A program made the translations under genes and the position numbers. Below the pieces are notes generated by a model that did no database searches, was not told the origin of the DNA, and worked only from the letters and a program-made list of their open reading frames with translations. Positions 7,943-18,727 of a stretch of 64,000 bases of DNA are shown one piece after another. This DNA comes from Clostridia bacterium (GTDB lineage Bacteria > Bacillota > Clostridia > Lachnospirales > Anaerotignaceae): the NCBI GenBank assembly GCA_022786605.1, contig JALFWW010000004.1, positions 1 through 64,000 on the forward strand, given 5' to 3'. The first letter of the stretch is position 1. Each line of letters opens with the position of its first letter.

Positions 7943-10531
7943 TTATTTCGCTGTAATGCTGTATTCGCCATTTTCTACATCTACAACCAAAGTTGTGCCT
8001 TGATCGATATCACCGGCAATGATCTTCCGTGCCAGCAGTGTTTCGATATCACGCTGTACCAGTCGTTTCAACGGTCTTGCACCAAAGGCAGGGTCATAAC
8101 CAGTTTCTACGATATAATCTTTCGCACGTTCAGTCAATTCGCATTTCAGCTGTTTATCTGCCAGACGTATATTCAGGTCTTTCAGGATCAAATCAATGAT
8201 ATGTGTAATATTATCCTTTGTCAACGGTTTATAGAATACAATTTCATCCAATCTGTTCAGGAATTCAGGACGGAAGGAGTGACGCAGCAATTCTTCCACT
8301 TGATTTCTTGCTTCCTGAGTAATTTCGCCGTTGGTATCAATGCCTTCCAGCAGATAATTGGAACCCAGGTTACTTGTCAGGATGATAACGGTATTCTTGA
8401 AATCAACGGTTCTGCCCTGAGAGTCTGTAATTCGACCATCATCCAATACCTGCAACAGGATATTGAATACATCAGGGTGTGCTTTTTCCACTTCGTCAAA
8501 CAGGATAACAGAATAAGGTTTTCTCCGAACAGCCTCTGTCAGCTGACCGCCTTCTTCATAACCTACATATCCGGGAGGCGCACCAATCAGACGAGACACG
8601 CTGAATTTTTCCATATATTCCGTCATATCGATTCTAACCATATTCTTTTCATCATCAAACAGGCATTCTGCCAATGTTTTTGCCAGTTCTGTTTTACCAA
8701 CACCTGTGGGACCCAAGAACATAAAGGAACCAATGGGTCTGTTAGGGCTCTGAATACCTGCACGGCTTCTCAGAATTGCTTCCGCAACTTTCTGAACAGC
8801 TTCATCCTGCCCTACCACTCTTTCGTGGAGGATATCTTCCAGATGGAGCAATTTTTCCCGTTCGCCTTCCATCAGTTTGGCTACAGGAATACCTGTCCAA
8901 CGTTCAATGATACGAGCGATTTCTTCCTCGGTTACCTTATCACGGAGCAATGTATTCTTGTTACCGTTTTCTTCGGCCTCCCGTTCTTTTTCTTCCAGTT
9001 CTTTCTGAAGCTGAGGCAATTTACCGTATTTCAGTTCCGCGGCTTTATTCAGATCATATTTCCGTTCCGCCGCTTCAATTTCCGCATTGACATCTTCGAT
9101 CTGTTCACGGAGTTTCTGAACAACACCGATAGCATCTTTTTCGTTTTCCCATTTTGCTTTCAAAGTTGCAAACTGGTCGCGCATTTCAGCCAGTTCCTTC
9201 TGAATTTCTTCCAGATGTTCTTTGGACAGTTTGTCATCCTCTTTTTTCAGTGCTGCTTCTTCGATTTCATGCTGGATGATCTTTCTCTGGATCACATCCA
9301 GTTCTGTGGGCATGGAATCCATTTCTGTACGAATCATGGCACAGGCTTCATCCACCAAGTCGATAGCTTTGTCTGGCAGGAATCTGTCAGAGATATAACG
9401 GTTAGACAGTGTCGCAGCCGCGATCATCGCCTGATCCTGAATTTTTACACCATGATATACTTCATACCGTTCTTTCAGACCACGCAGAATTGCGATGGTA
9501 TCTTCTACAGTAGGTTCATTTACCATAACAGGCTGGAAACGACGTTCCAGAGCAGGGTCTTTTTCAATATACTGTTTATACTCATTCAGTGTGGTTGCGC
9601 CGATACAATGCAGTTCCCCTCTTGCAAGCATGGGTTTCAACAGGTTACCTGCATCCATGGCGCCATCGGATTTCCCCGCACCAACGATGGTATGCAGCTC
9701 ATCAATGAACAGAATGATTTTGCCTTCGCTCTTTTTGACTTCATGCAAAACAGCTTTCAGACGTTCTTCAAATTCACCTCTGAATTTTGCGCCTGCAATG
9801 AGGGCACCCATATCCAGAGAGAAAATGGTTTTGTCTTTCAGGCTGTTGGGAACATCTTCCTTGACAATACGCTGTGCCAGACCTTCTGCGATGGCTGTTT
9901 TACCAACACCTGGTTCACCGATCAGCACAGGGTTGTTTTTTGTTTTTCTGGACAGAATACGGATGACGTTACGGATTTCATCATCACGACCAATAACAGG
10001 ATCCAGTTTTTTACTTCTTGCTTTTTCAACCAGGTCAGTGCCATATTTCTTCAAAGCATCATAAGTTGCTTCGGGAGAATCGCTGGTTACACGAGTATTG
10101 CCCCGTACTGTTGCCAGGATTTTCATAAAGCCTTCTTTGGTAATGTTATACTGACGGAAAATTTCTTTCAATGCCCCATTGGGGCTGTTTACCATTGCCA
10201 TAAAAATATGTTCTACAGATACATATTCATCAGTCATGTTTTCAGCCAATTTTTCCGCTGCTGTCAGTGTTTTTTCCAAGTCAGAAGAAACGTATGTCTG
10301 TCCGCCTGTTGCACGAGGCAGTTTTTTCACTTCGTTTTCCGCTGCCTGCAACAAACCATTTATGTTCACATTCATTTTCTGCATGAGCTGCGGAATCAAA
10401 CCTCCGTCCTGCGTCAGCAATGTCACCAGCAGATGCTGTTGATCCATCTGGGGGTTACCATATTCCACTGCCATAGATTGGGCGTTTTGAATGGCCTCCA
10501 GAGATTTCTGTGTAAATTTTTGTAAGTTCAT
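7943..10531 (-). CDS. clpB: ClpB disaggregase
   Basis: 862 residues from the ATG at 10531. AAAGGTGG lies 7 nt upstream of that ATG, while earlier in-frame ATGs precede or touch the ribosome site. Domains in order: Clp-N double repeat (1-145), AAA-1 with Walker A GEPGVGKT at 205-212, and the long M-domain coiled coil (about 400-530, rich in E and K). AAA-2 follows with GPTGVGKT near residue 605 and a ClpB C-terminal small domain. It is a hexameric ATP-driven unfoldase that works with DnaK to rescue aggregates. The overlapping CIRCE element shows heat-shock control by HrcA. Confidence 0.97.
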   Translation of the reverse strand: MNLQKFTQKSLEAIQNAQSMAVEYGNPQMDQQHLLVTLLTQDGGLIPQLMQKMNVNINGLLQAAENEVKKLPRATGGQTYVSSDLEKTLTAAEKLAENMTDEYVSVEHIFMAMVNSPNGALKEIFRQYNITKEGFMKILATVRGNTRVTSDSPEATYDALKKYGTDLVEKARSKKLDPVIGRDDEIRNVIRILSRKTKNNPVLIGEPGVGKTAIAEGLAQRIVKEDVPNSLKDKTIFSLDMGALIAGAKFRGEFEERLKAVLHEVKKSEGKIILFIDELHTIVGAGKSDGAMDAGNLLKPMLARGELHCIGATTLNEYKQYIEKDPALERRFQPVMVNEPTVEDTIAILRGLKERYEVYHGVKIQDQAMIAAATLSNRYISDRFLPDKAIDLVDEACAMIRTEMDSMPTELDVIQRKIIQHEIEEAALKKEDDKLSKEHLEEIQKELAEMRDQFATLKAKWENEKDAIGVVQKLREQIEDVNAEIEAAERKYDLNKAAELKYGKLPQLQKELEEKEREAEENGNKNTLLRDKVTEEEIARIIERWTGIPVAKLMEGEREKLLHLEDILHERVVGQDEAVQKVAEAILRSRAGIQSPNRPIGSFMFLGPTGVGKTELAKTLAECLFDDEKNMVRIDMTEYMEKFSVSRLIGAPPGYVGYEEGGQLTEAVRRKPYSVILFDEVEKAHPDVFNILLQVLDDGRITDSQGRTVDFKNTVIILTSNLGSNYLLEGIDTNGEITQEARNQVEELLRHSFRPEFLNRLDEIVFYKPLTKDNITHIIDLILKDLNIRLADKQLKCELTERAKDYIVETGYDPAFGARPLKRLVQRDIETLLARKIIAGDIDQGTTLVVDVENGEYSITAK

Positions 10532-10604
10532 AACCATTCCACCTTTCTCCATCAAAAATCTATTCAAAATTTAATTTAGGTTATTTCCTTTTGAATACGA
10601 TATT

Positions 10605-10642
10605 ATTATACATTGTTAGCACTCACTTGTAAAGAGTGCTAA
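10605..10642 (-). promoter_or_regulatory. CIRCE operator overlapping clpB promoter
   Basis: A perfect CIRCE, TTAGCACTC-N9-GAGTGCTAA, spans 10616-10642. On the minus strand the promoter TTTACA (10628-10633)-N17-TATAAT (10605-10610) lies inside and beside it: the -35 box falls in the CIRCE spacer. HrcA bound here should block RNA polymerase until heat stress. Confidence 0.95.
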
Positions 10643-10715
10643 CAAAACTTTTTGCACAAACTTTCCGAAAGATAAATGATATTATTATGCATTTTTTCAT
10701 TATTTGCACAAAAAA

Positions 10716-10743
10716 GCAGGCAGTCAATACTATGACTGCCTGC
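10716..10743 (-). terminator. Terminator of the sugar operon
   Basis: An 11-bp perfect stem GCAGGCAGTCA / TGACTGCCTGC is followed on the minus strand by six U residues, 60 bp after the isomerase-fold gene. Confidence 0.9.
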
Positions 10744-10802
10744 TGATCAGGCGCTCAGACATAGAGCATCCTAAAAGAAAGGGATTTCCAAACTATTTTT
10801 GA

Positions 10803-12272
10803 TTACGCAAAGGGATTTTCTGTAGGGTAAGGCAAAGATTTCGGCTGGTTGTAAGCGATATCTGTTACACCCAGATATTTGAATACTTCAAACAGTGCCT
10901 TGCCGTGGTGACCGAATGTAACGGCACCATGGTGAGGGTACTGTTTTTCGATCAGAACATGACGATAGAATCTGTTCATTTCAGGGATTGCGAAGATGCC
11001 GATGGAACCGAAGGAACGTGTAGGAACATCCAGAACTTCACCCTGAGCCACATAAGCACGCAGCTGTGTGGATGCTGTTGTCTGCAGACGGAAGAATGTG
11101 ATATCCCCTGCTTTGATGTCGCCTTCCATTGTACCTCTTGTGATATCGGGTTCGCCATCGGGTTCCAGCTGACGTTTCATGATAAGCTGATAGCTCATAT
11201 GAGGGTTGCACAGCAGGCTGGAGCATGTGTTGCCGCAGTGGAAGCCCATGAATGTTTCATTCAGGCGGTAATCGCATTTGCCTTTGATGTCTTCGTTATA
11301 GATCTGTGCAGGTACAGAGTTGTTGATATCCAGCAGTGTTACAGGTGCGTTGGATACACACAGACCAATGTATTCGCTCAGTGCGCCGTAAATATCTACT
11401 TCACAGGAAATGGGGATACCTCTGCCTGTGAAACGAGAGTTTACATAGCAAGGAACGAAGCCAAATTCAGTCTGGAATGCAGGCCAGCATTTATTTGCAA
11501 ATGCAGCGTATTTGGAGCAGCCCAGATTGTCTTTCATCCAGTCTTCCAATGTCAATTCATACTGTGCCAGTCTAGGCAGAACACCTGCATAAGGGTTCTG
11601 GTTGCCCAGTTCCGCTGCCATTTCCTCTACTTTGGCAGGGATACGAGGGTCATCTTTATGCTTATTGTAAGCTACCAACAAATCCAGTTCGGAATGTTCT
11701 TCCACTGCTACACCCAGATCATACAGTGCTTTAATAGGTGCGTTACAAGCCAGGAAGTCATTGGGGCGAGGACCAAATGCGAAGATTTTCAGACCTTTCA
11801 GACCAACCAGTGCAGTTGCAACGGGAACAAATTCACGAATCTGCTGGGCAACTTCTTCTGCTGTACCGCAAGGATATTCGGGAATATATACTCTTTTGCC
11901 TCTCAGACCCAGGTTGTAAGAAGCGTTCAGCATACCACAGTAAGCATCGCCACGACCATTCATCAGGTCGCCATCACCTTCCGCTGCGCATGTGTACATC
12001 AGAGGACCATCGAACATATCAGCAATCATGGTTTCAGGTGTTTCAGGACCAAAGTTGCCCAGGAAAACAACCAGTGCGTCAACGCCAGCAGCTTTGACAT
12101 CTTCCACCGCTTTTTTCGCATCCAGTTCTGTTTCTACACAGATCGGGCATTCATACAAGTCTGCGCCATAAGCTTTTACAACATTATGACGACGCATTTC
12201 GGACAATTCAATAGGGAAACATCCACGGCTAACGGAAATGATACCCATTTTTACTACAGGAATATTCTGCAT
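10803..12272 (-). CDS. L-fucose/L-arabinose isomerase-fold protein
   Basis: 489 residues with AGAGG upstream of the start. The sequence follows the FucI/AraA fold: an N-terminal Rossmann-like part (VDALVVFLGNFGPETPETM), a middle domain and a C-terminal metal region (FMGFHCGNTCSSLL, FGHHGKALFEV) with histidines and glutamates placed as in this group. Such enzymes interconvert aldoses and ketoses with Mn2+. It is the last gene of the operon, after a xylulokinase-type kinase, so it probably supplies the ketose for that kinase. It is clearly not a standard AraA or FucI by sequence, so the substrate is open. Confidence 0.8.
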   Translation of the reverse strand: MQNIPVVKMGIISVSRGCFPIELSEMRRHNVVKAYGADLYECPICVETELDAKKAVEDVKAAGVDALVVFLGNFGPETPETMIADMFDGPLMYTCAAEGDGDLMNGRGDAYCGMLNASYNLGLRGKRVYIPEYPCGTAEEVAQQIREFVPVATALVGLKGLKIFAFGPRPNDFLACNAPIKALYDLGVAVEEHSELDLLVAYNKHKDDPRIPAKVEEMAAELGNQNPYAGVLPRLAQYELTLEDWMKDNLGCSKYAAFANKCWPAFQTEFGFVPCYVNSRFTGRGIPISCEVDIYGALSEYIGLCVSNAPVTLLDINNSVPAQIYNEDIKGKCDYRLNETFMGFHCGNTCSSLLCNPHMSYQLIMKRQLEPDGEPDITRGTMEGDIKAGDITFFRLQTTASTQLRAYVAQGEVLDVPTRSFGSIGIFAIPEMNRFYRHVLIEKQYPHHGAVTFGHHGKALFEVFKYLGVTDIAYNQPKSLPYPTENPFA

Positions 12273-12307
12273 TTTTCATTACCTCTCTTTCGGCATATAA
12301 CTTCTCT

Positions 12308-12946
12308 TTAAATATCGTTTACAATGTCAATGTTGACTCCGTCCAGACCAACGAATGCACCATCATTGGCTTCGCTGGCATCGGCATGGGCAATGAGCCA
12401 TTTATTTCTTGCACGCAGGAGGGAGTCTTCTGCGTTCAGTGCTGTAATTTCAGGTTTATCTGTGTTTGTGCCTTTGGGCAGTACCACAGCTACGCGGAAG
12501 CCTGCGCCTTTTTTTGCATCACAAGGTGCATAATGCAATGTTGTGGCATATACTTCCACTGCTGTTCCGGCAGGCACCAGAAAAGCACGAATGGTTGCTG
12601 TATTCAAATGGTAGTCTGGGGTAATATCTGTCTGTTTACCAAGGAGCAGAATCATATCTTCACAAGGAATATTGATTTCGCTGTCACGATGATATTCCAC
12701 ACAATTCAGTTTTGTGTTTGTACCATTACAGAAACCAATCTGAATGGGCATACCGCCATATATATTGTCTTCCAGTTCCTTTTTCGCGGGTGTGTTTTCC
12801 AAGGAATCATCACCGGGCACATAGATGACACCATCAGCGGGTTTTTCTGTTTTGGAAAGAGCTGTCAGCAGTTCATCCAAGTGCAGTCCTTCCACTACCT
12901 TTCCGTATTGACGGAAAGATGTATCGAATACAGATTCGATTTTCAT
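12308..12946 (-). CDS. DUF4867-family protein
   Basis: 212 residues, start after AAGGTGA. A cupin-like beta pattern is suggested by LNCVEYHRDSEINIPCEDMI, with a histidine and glutamate spaced like a metal site, and later AFLVPAGTAVEVYATTLHYA. DUF4867 proteins are recurrently found beside sugar isomerase/kinase genes in Clostridia. A sugar mutarotase- or lyxose-isomerase-like role is a reasonable guess only. It sits 15 bp after xylulokinase and 35 bp before the isomerase-fold gene in a single operon. Confidence 0.75.
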   Translation of the reverse strand: MKIESVFDTSFRQYGKVVEGLHLDELLTALSKTEKPADGVIYVPGDDSLENTPAKKELEDNIYGGMPIQIGFCNGTNTKLNCVEYHRDSEINIPCEDMILLLGKQTDITPDYHLNTATIRAFLVPAGTAVEVYATTLHYAPCDAKKGAGFRVAVVLPKGTNTDKPEITALNAEDSLLRARNKWLIAHADASEANDGAFVGLDGVNIDIVNDI

Positions 12947-12961
12947 ATTTTCACCTTCTCT

Positions 12962-14488
12962 TTATAATTCTGCCAGTGCTTTCCAGCTATTTTTCAAAGC
13001 AGGATACAGACCACGGTAGATTTCATAGAATTTATCATATTCAACCACATGTTCCGCAACAGGGTCCTGAGAAGCATTAACGCCAACGATCTGTCTGCAC
13101 GCTTCCGGTACAGAAGGATACAGACCAGCGCCAACACCTGCCAAGATTGCTACACCCAAAGCGGGACCTTCTTTGCTGATGGTAGTTGCTACAGGGCATC
13201 CCAGAATATCTGCCATCATCTGACGCCAGAAAGCGGAAGAACCACCGCCGCCGCAAGCCAAGATCACATCAGACTGCACACCCATATCACGAAGGATTTC
13301 CGCACAGTCACGGAGACTGAATGTAACCCCTTCCATAACAGCACGGACCAAATCATATCTGGTATGCATACCAGACAGACCAACAAATGCGCCACGGCAA
13401 TCAGGGTCCAAATGAGGAGTTCTCTCACCCATCAGGTAAGGCAGATAAATCAAACGATTGGAGCCAATAGGTGTTTTTGCGGCTTCTGCTGTCATCAAAT
13501 CATAAGGGTCTACCCCCTGTTTCTCTGCTTCTACTTTGTCTGCATCGCAGAAGTTATCACGATACCATTTCAGGGACTGACCAGCCGCCAGTGTAACACC
13601 CATCACATGCCATGCGCCGGGTACCGCGCAGCAGAAAGTATGCACTCTGCCCTGAGGATCGATAGAAAGTTTATCAGTATGAGCAAATACCACACCGGAA
13701 GTACCGATGGTAGCGAAAGCTCTGCCATCTTCCACAACACCTGTACCAACAGCTGCCGCTGCGTTGTCACCAGCGCCGCCTACAACGATGGTACCTTCTT
13801 TCAGTCCTGTCAGTGCAGCCGCTTCAGCGGTAATGGTACCTGTTACTTCAGGACTTTCATATACTTTTGCAAGCATTGCGGGATCAATGTCCAGTTTTTC
13901 CAATACTTCCTGAGACCAGCAGCGATTCGGCACATCCAGCAGACCCATGCCGGAAGCATCAGATACTTCTGTGGCAAATACATTGCAAAGTTTATAACGG
14001 ATATAGTCTTTCGCCAGCAAAATGTGGCGTGCTTTTGCATAAATTTCAGGTTCGTGTTTTCTTACCCAAAGGATTTTACCAGCAGTAAAACCTGTCAGCG
14101 CAGGATTTGCTGTGATTTCGATATAGCGTTCTTTTCCGCCCATCAAAGCATGGATTTCTTCACATTCCACAGCGGTTCTCTGGTCACACCAAAGGATGGA
14201 CGGACGAAGCACTTCGCCCTTTTCATCCAACAGTACCAAAGAATGCATCTGACCGGATAAACCAATCCCACGAATTTCCCCTGCGTCAACGCCGCTCTTT
14301 GCGAGGACAGCGCGGATGCCATCTACAACAGCTTTCCACCAATCAGCAGGGTCTTCTTCTGCCCAGCCGTTTTTCGGCTGTGCCATAGGATATTCCCCTG
14401 TATAGGAGGCAACCCCATGACCTGCTTCATCAAAAAGCACCGTTTTGGTACCGGAAGTACCAATGTCGATACCAAGCAAATAATTCAT
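12962..14488 (-). CDS. xylB: Xylulokinase-type FGGY sugar kinase
   Basis: 508 residues with AAGGAGG upstream. FGGY-family features are clear: the N-terminal phosphate loop GIDIGTSGTKTVLFD, GLSGQMHSLVLLD, the catalytic-aspartate region ILWCDQRTA, GAGDNAAAAVGTG and the C-terminal ATP-site ACGGGGSSAFWRQMMAD. It phosphorylates a ketopentose (D-xylulose is the prototype) with ATP in the cytoplasm. Within this operon it follows the ABC permease gene and precedes DUF4867. The family is certain; D-xylulose as the substrate is likely but not proven. Confidence 0.92.
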   Translation of the reverse strand: MNYLLGIDIGTSGTKTVLFDEAGHGVASYTGEYPMAQPKNGWAEEDPADWWKAVVDGIRAVLAKSGVDAGEIRGIGLSGQMHSLVLLDEKGEVLRPSILWCDQRTAVECEEIHALMGGKERYIEITANPALTGFTAGKILWVRKHEPEIYAKARHILLAKDYIRYKLCNVFATEVSDASGMGLLDVPNRCWSQEVLEKLDIDPAMLAKVYESPEVTGTITAEAAALTGLKEGTIVVGGAGDNAAAAVGTGVVEDGRAFATIGTSGVVFAHTDKLSIDPQGRVHTFCCAVPGAWHVMGVTLAAGQSLKWYRDNFCDADKVEAEKQGVDPYDLMTAEAAKTPIGSNRLIYLPYLMGERTPHLDPDCRGAFVGLSGMHTRYDLVRAVMEGVTFSLRDCAEILRDMGVQSDVILACGGGGSSAFWRQMMADILGCPVATTISKEGPALGVAILAGVGAGLYPSVPEACRQIVGVNASQDPVAEHVVEYDKFYEIYRGLYPALKNSWKALAEL

Positions 14489-14506
14489 TGTAAAGCCTCC
14501 TTATCA

Positions 14507-15673
14507 TCAGGATTTGGAACGTTTTTTACTTACAACGTCAAATACTACGGCAAAGAGCAGTACCAGACCTTTGATCATTTTCTGCCAGTTTGCGTCGATA
14601 CCCAGAATAGACATACCATTGTTCAGGATACCCATGAAGATCGCACCGATTACGGCACCGCCTACAGTACCAGTACCGCCGTATGCGGAAGCACCACCGA
14701 TGAAGCAAGCGCCGATAGCATCCATTTCGTAGTTCGTACCAGCGGAAGGGGCTGCGGAATTGAAACGTGCTACGCAGACCAGAGCCGCAACTGCGGACAG
14801 GAATGCCATATTTACATAAGCACCAAACATGATTTTACGTGTATCGATACCAGAAAGCTGTGTTGCTTTTGCGTTGCCGCCCAGTGCATACAGGTGACGA
14901 CCGGGAACAGTACGTGTTGTCAGGTAATCATATACCAATACAACGATTGCCAACAGGATCAGTACAACGGGGATCCCCTTGTTTTTACCAAGCAAATAGC
15001 ATGCTGCCATAATAACCACTGCGATAATTGCCAGTTTGATGATCAGCATAGTTGTGTTGCCTGTTTCATAACCTTTTTTGCGTTTCTTCGCCTGTGCATA
15101 CAGAGAAATCGCAAACATGACTACACAGCATACAGCCCCGATTACCAAAGAGATAACCAAAGTGCTTCCTGCATCACCGCCGGAAATATAAGATGTAAAA
15201 TATTTCAGATATTCTTCAGGATAAGGAGAAATAGTAGTACCGTTCAAAAGGACAGTTGCCAGACCACGCCATACCAACATACCAGAAAGAGTTACCAGGA
15301 AAGGCGGAATGTTCATATAGGCAATCCAAAAGCCCTGCCAGATACCGATGGCAAGACCAACACCCAGACATGCCAGCATTGCAACGTAAATATTGACATG
15401 CATATTTACGATGAGGATACCAGAAACGGCACCGACCAAGGCAACGATGGAACCAACGGACAAGTCAATGTTACCGCCGGTCAAAATACACAGCAACATA
15501 CCCGTTGCCAAAATCACAACATAACTGTTCTGCATGATCAGGTTAGACACGTTTGTCGGCGCAAACATGGAACCTTTCCCATTGATCATAATCAAAATCT
15601 GAAACAAGACCGTGACGATCACCAATACAAAAAGCATGGTATTTTTCTTCATGGCCGCTTTTACTTTATTCAT
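14507..15673 (-). CDS. Monosaccharide ABC transporter permease (MmsB/XylH type)
   Basis: 388 residues with about 10 membrane segments. The BPD_transp_2 signature is present (MLLCILTGGNIDLSVGSIVA near residue 60, and the GGxSxxGGxGxxxG-like GGASAYGGTGTVGGAVIGA near residue 330). It forms the membrane channel of a CUT2-class importer with the adjacent ATPase and binding protein. The C-terminus is basic (VSKKRSKS). It sits 24 bp after the ATPase gene and 18 bp before xylulokinase. Confidence 0.93.
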   Translation of the reverse strand: MNKVKAAMKKNTMLFVLVIVTVLFQILIMINGKGSMFAPTNVSNLIMQNSYVVILATGMLLCILTGGNIDLSVGSIVALVGAVSGILIVNMHVNIYVAMLACLGVGLAIGIWQGFWIAYMNIPPFLVTLSGMLVWRGLATVLLNGTTISPYPEEYLKYFTSYISGGDAGSTLVISLVIGAVCCVVMFAISLYAQAKKRKKGYETGNTTMLIIKLAIIAVVIMAACYLLGKNKGIPVVLILLAIVVLVYDYLTTRTVPGRHLYALGGNAKATQLSGIDTRKIMFGAYVNMAFLSAVAALVCVARFNSAAPSAGTNYEMDAIGACFIGGASAYGGTGTVGGAVIGAIFMGILNNGMSILGIDANWQKMIKGLVLLFAVVFDVVSKKRSKS

Positions 15674-15697
15674 ACGGAGAACGCTCCCTTCATTTTC

Positions 15698-17233
15698 TTA
15701 TTTCTTTGCACTGGATTGCAGAATTTTGGACATAATCACTTCACTGGTAGCTTCTTCAATGGGCAGTTCCGCTACCATTTTGCCTTCATTCATAACATAT
15801 ACACGGTCACTCATCCCCAGAATTTCAGGCAATTCAGAAGAAATCATGATAACGGATTTACCTTCCGCAACCAGATCATTGATGATACAGTAAATTTCAT
15901 ATTTTGCCCCTACGTCAATCCCTCTTGTAGGTTCATCCAGAATCAGAACATCAGGATCGGCAAACATCCATTTTGCCAGCAATACTTTCTGCTGGTTACC
16001 ACCGGAAAGATTGCCCACATTCTGTTCAATACTGGGGGTTTTTGTACGCAGAGCGTTTTTATAATCTTCCGCAACGCTCCGTTCCGCATCAAAGTCGATG
16101 ACGCCATGACGAGATACTTTTTCCATACGCGCCAATGTGGTATTCACACGAATGGGATTTGACAAAACCAAACCGTTGCCTTTACGGTCTTCTGTTACAT
16201 AAGCAAGACCTGCTTCGATGGCTTGTTTGATTGTTTTCAGCTGTACTTCTTTTCCGTGCAGTTTTAAGGTGCCGCTGATATCAGCGCCATAGCTGTGACC
16301 AAACATACTCATGGCAAGTTCTGTACGTCCTGCACCCATCAGACCGGAAATACCGACAACTTCGCCCTTACGGACATTCATGGATACATTGTCACAGACT
16401 TTACGTCCTTCAAACAACGGATGATATACTGTCCAGTCTTTGACTTCCAGCATAACCTCTCCAATATGAGATTCTCTTTTCGGGAAACGGCTGGACATGT
16501 CACGGCCTACCATACCTTTGATGATACGTTCTTCAGAGAAATCATCCACACCTTTTACCAGTGTTTCAATGGTGGAGCCGTCACGGATGATGGTAATTTT
16601 ATCTGCTACATAAGAAATTTCATTTAATTTATGAGAAATAATAATGCTGGTCATTCCTTGGCGCTTGAACTGCAGCAGCAATTCCAAAAGGGCCTTACTG
16701 TCGGATTCGTTTAATGATGCTGTGGGTTCGTCCAAAATCAGCAGTTTAACGTCTTTAGACAATGCTTTTGCGATTTCTACCAGCTGCTGTTTGCCGACAC
16801 CAATATCTTTAATCAATGTATGAGAAGATTCATGCAGACCTACTTCCTGAAGCAGGGCATCTGCCTTATTATAAGTTTCGTCCCAGTCAATGTGGAATTT
16901 TCCGCCCCGTTCATTGCCCAGATACATATTTTCACCGATGGATAAGTATGGTACCAGTGCCAATTCCTGATGGATGATAACAATCCCTTTTGCTTCGCTG
17001 TCTTTGATTACTTTAAACTGACAAACTTCGCCCTGATAAATAATATCGCCTTCATACGAGCCATAGGGATAAATGCCGCTGAGCACATTCATTAATGTGG
17101 ATTTGCCCGCACCATTTTCACCTACCAAAGCGTGGATCTCCCCTTCTTCCACCTGCAGATTCACATTGTCCAGGGCTTTTACCCCAGGGAATGTTTTTGT
17201 GATATTACGCATTTCCAATATGGTTTTTGCCAC
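15698..17233 (-). CDS. Monosaccharide ABC transporter ATP-binding protein (MmsA type)
   Basis: 511 residues from a GTG at 17233 that follows AAAGGAGGGG at 7-nt spacing. The longer in-frame extension would cover a hairpin and has no ribosome site. Two ABC domains are fused, as in CUT2 systems. The first has Walker [10 protein letters not shown] and [20 protein letters not shown]. The second has a degenerate Walker A ([15 protein letters not shown]), the signature [10 protein letters not shown] and [15 protein letters not shown]. It energises uptake of the sugar captured by the lipoprotein encoded just upstream. Confidence 0.95.
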   Translation of the reverse strand: MAKTILEMRNITKTFPGVKALDNVNLQVEEGEIHALVGENGAGKSTLMNVLSGIYPYGSYEGDIIYQGEVCQFKVIKDSEAKGIVIIHQELALVPYLSIGENMYLGNERGGKFHIDWDETYNKADALLQEVGLHESSHTLIKDIGVGKQQLVEIAKALSKDVKLLILDEPTASLNESDSKALLELLLQFKRQGMTSIIISHKLNEISYVADKITIIRDGSTIETLVKGVDDFSEERIIKGMVGRDMSSRFPKRESHIGEVMLEVKDWTVYHPLFEGRKVCDNVSMNVRKGEVVGISGLMGAGRTELAMSMFGHSYGADISGTLKLHGKEVQLKTIKQAIEAGLAYVTEDRKGNGLVLSNPIRVNTTLARMEKVSRHGVIDFDAERSVAEDYKNALRTKTPSIEQNVGNLSGGNQQKVLLAKWMFADPDVLILDEPTRGIDVGAKYEIYCIINDLVAEGKSVIMISSELPEILGMSDRVYVMNEGKMVAELPIEEATSEVIMSKILQSSAKK

Positions 17234-17270
17234 TGAAACCCCTCCTTTCATATTCTTTTGCAAAATAAAC

Positions 17271-17293
17271 GGGCGGCAGTTACTCTGCCGCCC
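17271..17293 (-). promoter_or_regulatory. Intercistronic hairpin between binding-protein and ATPase genes
   Basis: A GC-rich 9-bp perfect stem (GGGCGGCAG / CTGCCGCCC) with a 5-nt loop lies between the binding-protein stop and the ATPase start. Such hairpins often protect or attenuate mRNA so that the binding protein is made in excess. The U-run on the minus strand is weak (GTTTATTTT), which fits partial termination. Confidence 0.7.
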
Positions 17294-17338
17294 GCCCTCA
17301 TCAGCGGCTTCCACCCTGTTGAGAGTCTTGATTGGGTC

Positions 17339-18445
17339 TTAAGCAATGTCTGCTTCGGTATAGTAACCGGAGTCAATCAACATTTCTTTGTAGTTATCAA
17401 CTGTAACAACTACGGGTTCGCACAGGTAAGAAGGAATAACTGCTACGCCGTTGTCGTATGTTTCTGTATCGTTGATTTCAGGTTCAGAACCTTTCATGAT
17501 TGCGTCAACCATGCCTACAACTTTTTCAGCCAGTGTACGTGTATCTTTGAATACGGACATGGACTGCAGACCGGAAGCGATGTTTTTCACATTGGGTTTA
17601 TCACAGTCCTGACCAGTGATGATAGGCATGTTGTCTGCTGTGTAACCAGCTGCCTGCAGCGCATTCTGTACACCGTAGGAAGTGGAGTCGTTGGAGCAAA
17701 GAACTGCGTCCAGTTTCACGCCGTTAGGACCATAGCCAACGGAAGAAATGATGTTTTCAAAACGTTTCTGTGCTTCTTCTGTAGACCAGTTAGCTGTTGC
17801 GCACTGTGCTTTTTCTGTCTGACCGGAAGGAACTACCAGTTTGCCGCTGTCGATGTAAGGCTTCAGAACATCCATAGCACCGCCAAAGAAGAAGTTTACG
17901 TTGTTATCGTCAGGTGCGCCTGTTACCAGTTCAATGTTGAAAGGACCTTCTGCGTTTTCCAGATCCAGAGCGTCAACAATGTACTGACCCTGCAGCTGAC
18001 CTACTTTGTAGTTATCAAATGTTGCATAATAAGAAACTGCGTCAGAGTTCATGATCAGACGGTCATAAGCAATAACGGGAATGCCTTTTTCTGCTGCACC
18101 TTTGAGTGCTTCTGTCAGAGCGGAACCATCAATGGAAGCCACAACCAGAACTTCGCAGCCGCCTGCGATCATGTTTTCAATCTGAGACACCTGTGTAGGA
18201 ATGTCGTTGTCACCTGCGTACTGCAGATCAACTTCATAGCCTGCTGCTTCCAATTCAGCTTTCATGTTAGAGCCGTCCTGGTTCCAGCGCTGCAGGGACT
18301 GTGTAGGCATAGATACGCCGATTTTACCGCCTGCACCGCCTTCTGCACCATCGCCTTCTGCTGCGGGTTCACTGTTGCCGCCGCAAGCTGCCAAGCCGAA
18401 GACCATAACCATTGCCATCAAGGAAGCGAAAAATTTCTTTTTCAT
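17339..18445 (-). CDS. chvE: Sugar-binding lipoprotein (ChvE/XylF type)
   Basis: 368 residues. A lipoprotein signal peptide ends in LAAC (Cys21), followed by a Gly/Glu/Ala-rich linker and then a type I periplasmic-binding domain (KIGVSMPTQSLQRWNQDGS, VLVVASIDGSALTE, VPVIAYDRL-like and TGQDCDKPNV). It resembles ChvE-like multiple-monosaccharide binding proteins. It delivers sugar to the MmsAB-type importer encoded downstream. It is the first gene of the operon and has a strong promoter. Confidence 0.93.
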   Translation of the reverse strand: MKKKFFASLMAMVMVFGLAACGGNSEPAAEGDGAEGGAGGKIGVSMPTQSLQRWNQDGSNMKAELEAAGYEVDLQYAGDNDIPTQVSQIENMIAGGCEVLVVASIDGSALTEALKGAAEKGIPVIAYDRLIMNSDAVSYYATFDNYKVGQLQGQYIVDALDLENAEGPFNIELVTGAPDDNNVNFFFGGAMDVLKPYIDSGKLVVPSGQTEKAQCATANWSTEEAQKRFENIISSVGYGPNGVKLDAVLCSNDSTSYGVQNALQAAGYTADNMPIITGQDCDKPNVKNIASGLQSMSVFKDTRTLAEKVVGMVDAIMKGSEPEINDTETYDNGVAVIPSYLCEPVVVTVDNYKEMLIDSGYYTEADIA

Positions 18446-18533
18446 TTTTGATACATCTCCTCTCCATATTGATAACCTTTTTGAAGAAAGCCAAAATAGT
18501 TTTGTAAATGTGCTTTCTCTAAGTTATGTGCAT

Positions 18534-18562
18534 ATTGTATCAATTCCCATTCTTAATGTCAA
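18534..18562 (-). promoter_or_regulatory. Sigma-A promoter of the sugar operon
   Basis: Minus-strand TTGACA (18557-18562), 17-bp spacer, TACAAT (18534-18539), about 90 bp upstream of the binding-protein start. The ROK repressor gene is immediately upstream, so its operator is expected near here. No convincing palindrome was found in the gap 18446-18727. Confidence 0.85.
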
Positions 18563-18727
18563 TATACCTAGCTGAAGTTACTATATTTCGTGTATTACAA
18601 TAAAAACCTATATACTTTTTTGTTCATTTTTCTAAGGCAATTCTAACTTCCATTCTAATATGCACAAAAAGAACCCACTATCATTTATTCAAAAAAAACC
18701 TCGTTATTTCCTATGTTTTAAACAAAA

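Noticed and set aside
8000-10525. Very long open frame on the plus strand opposite clpB
   Set aside because: It is a shadow of clpB: Cys/Phe/Gln/His-rich, no ribosome site, and the minus frame is a textbook ClpB.
14417-16162. Long plus-strand frame opposite the permease and ATPase genes
   Set aside because: It runs across two recognised genes on the other strand and has a composition typical of antisense frames; no domain is visible.
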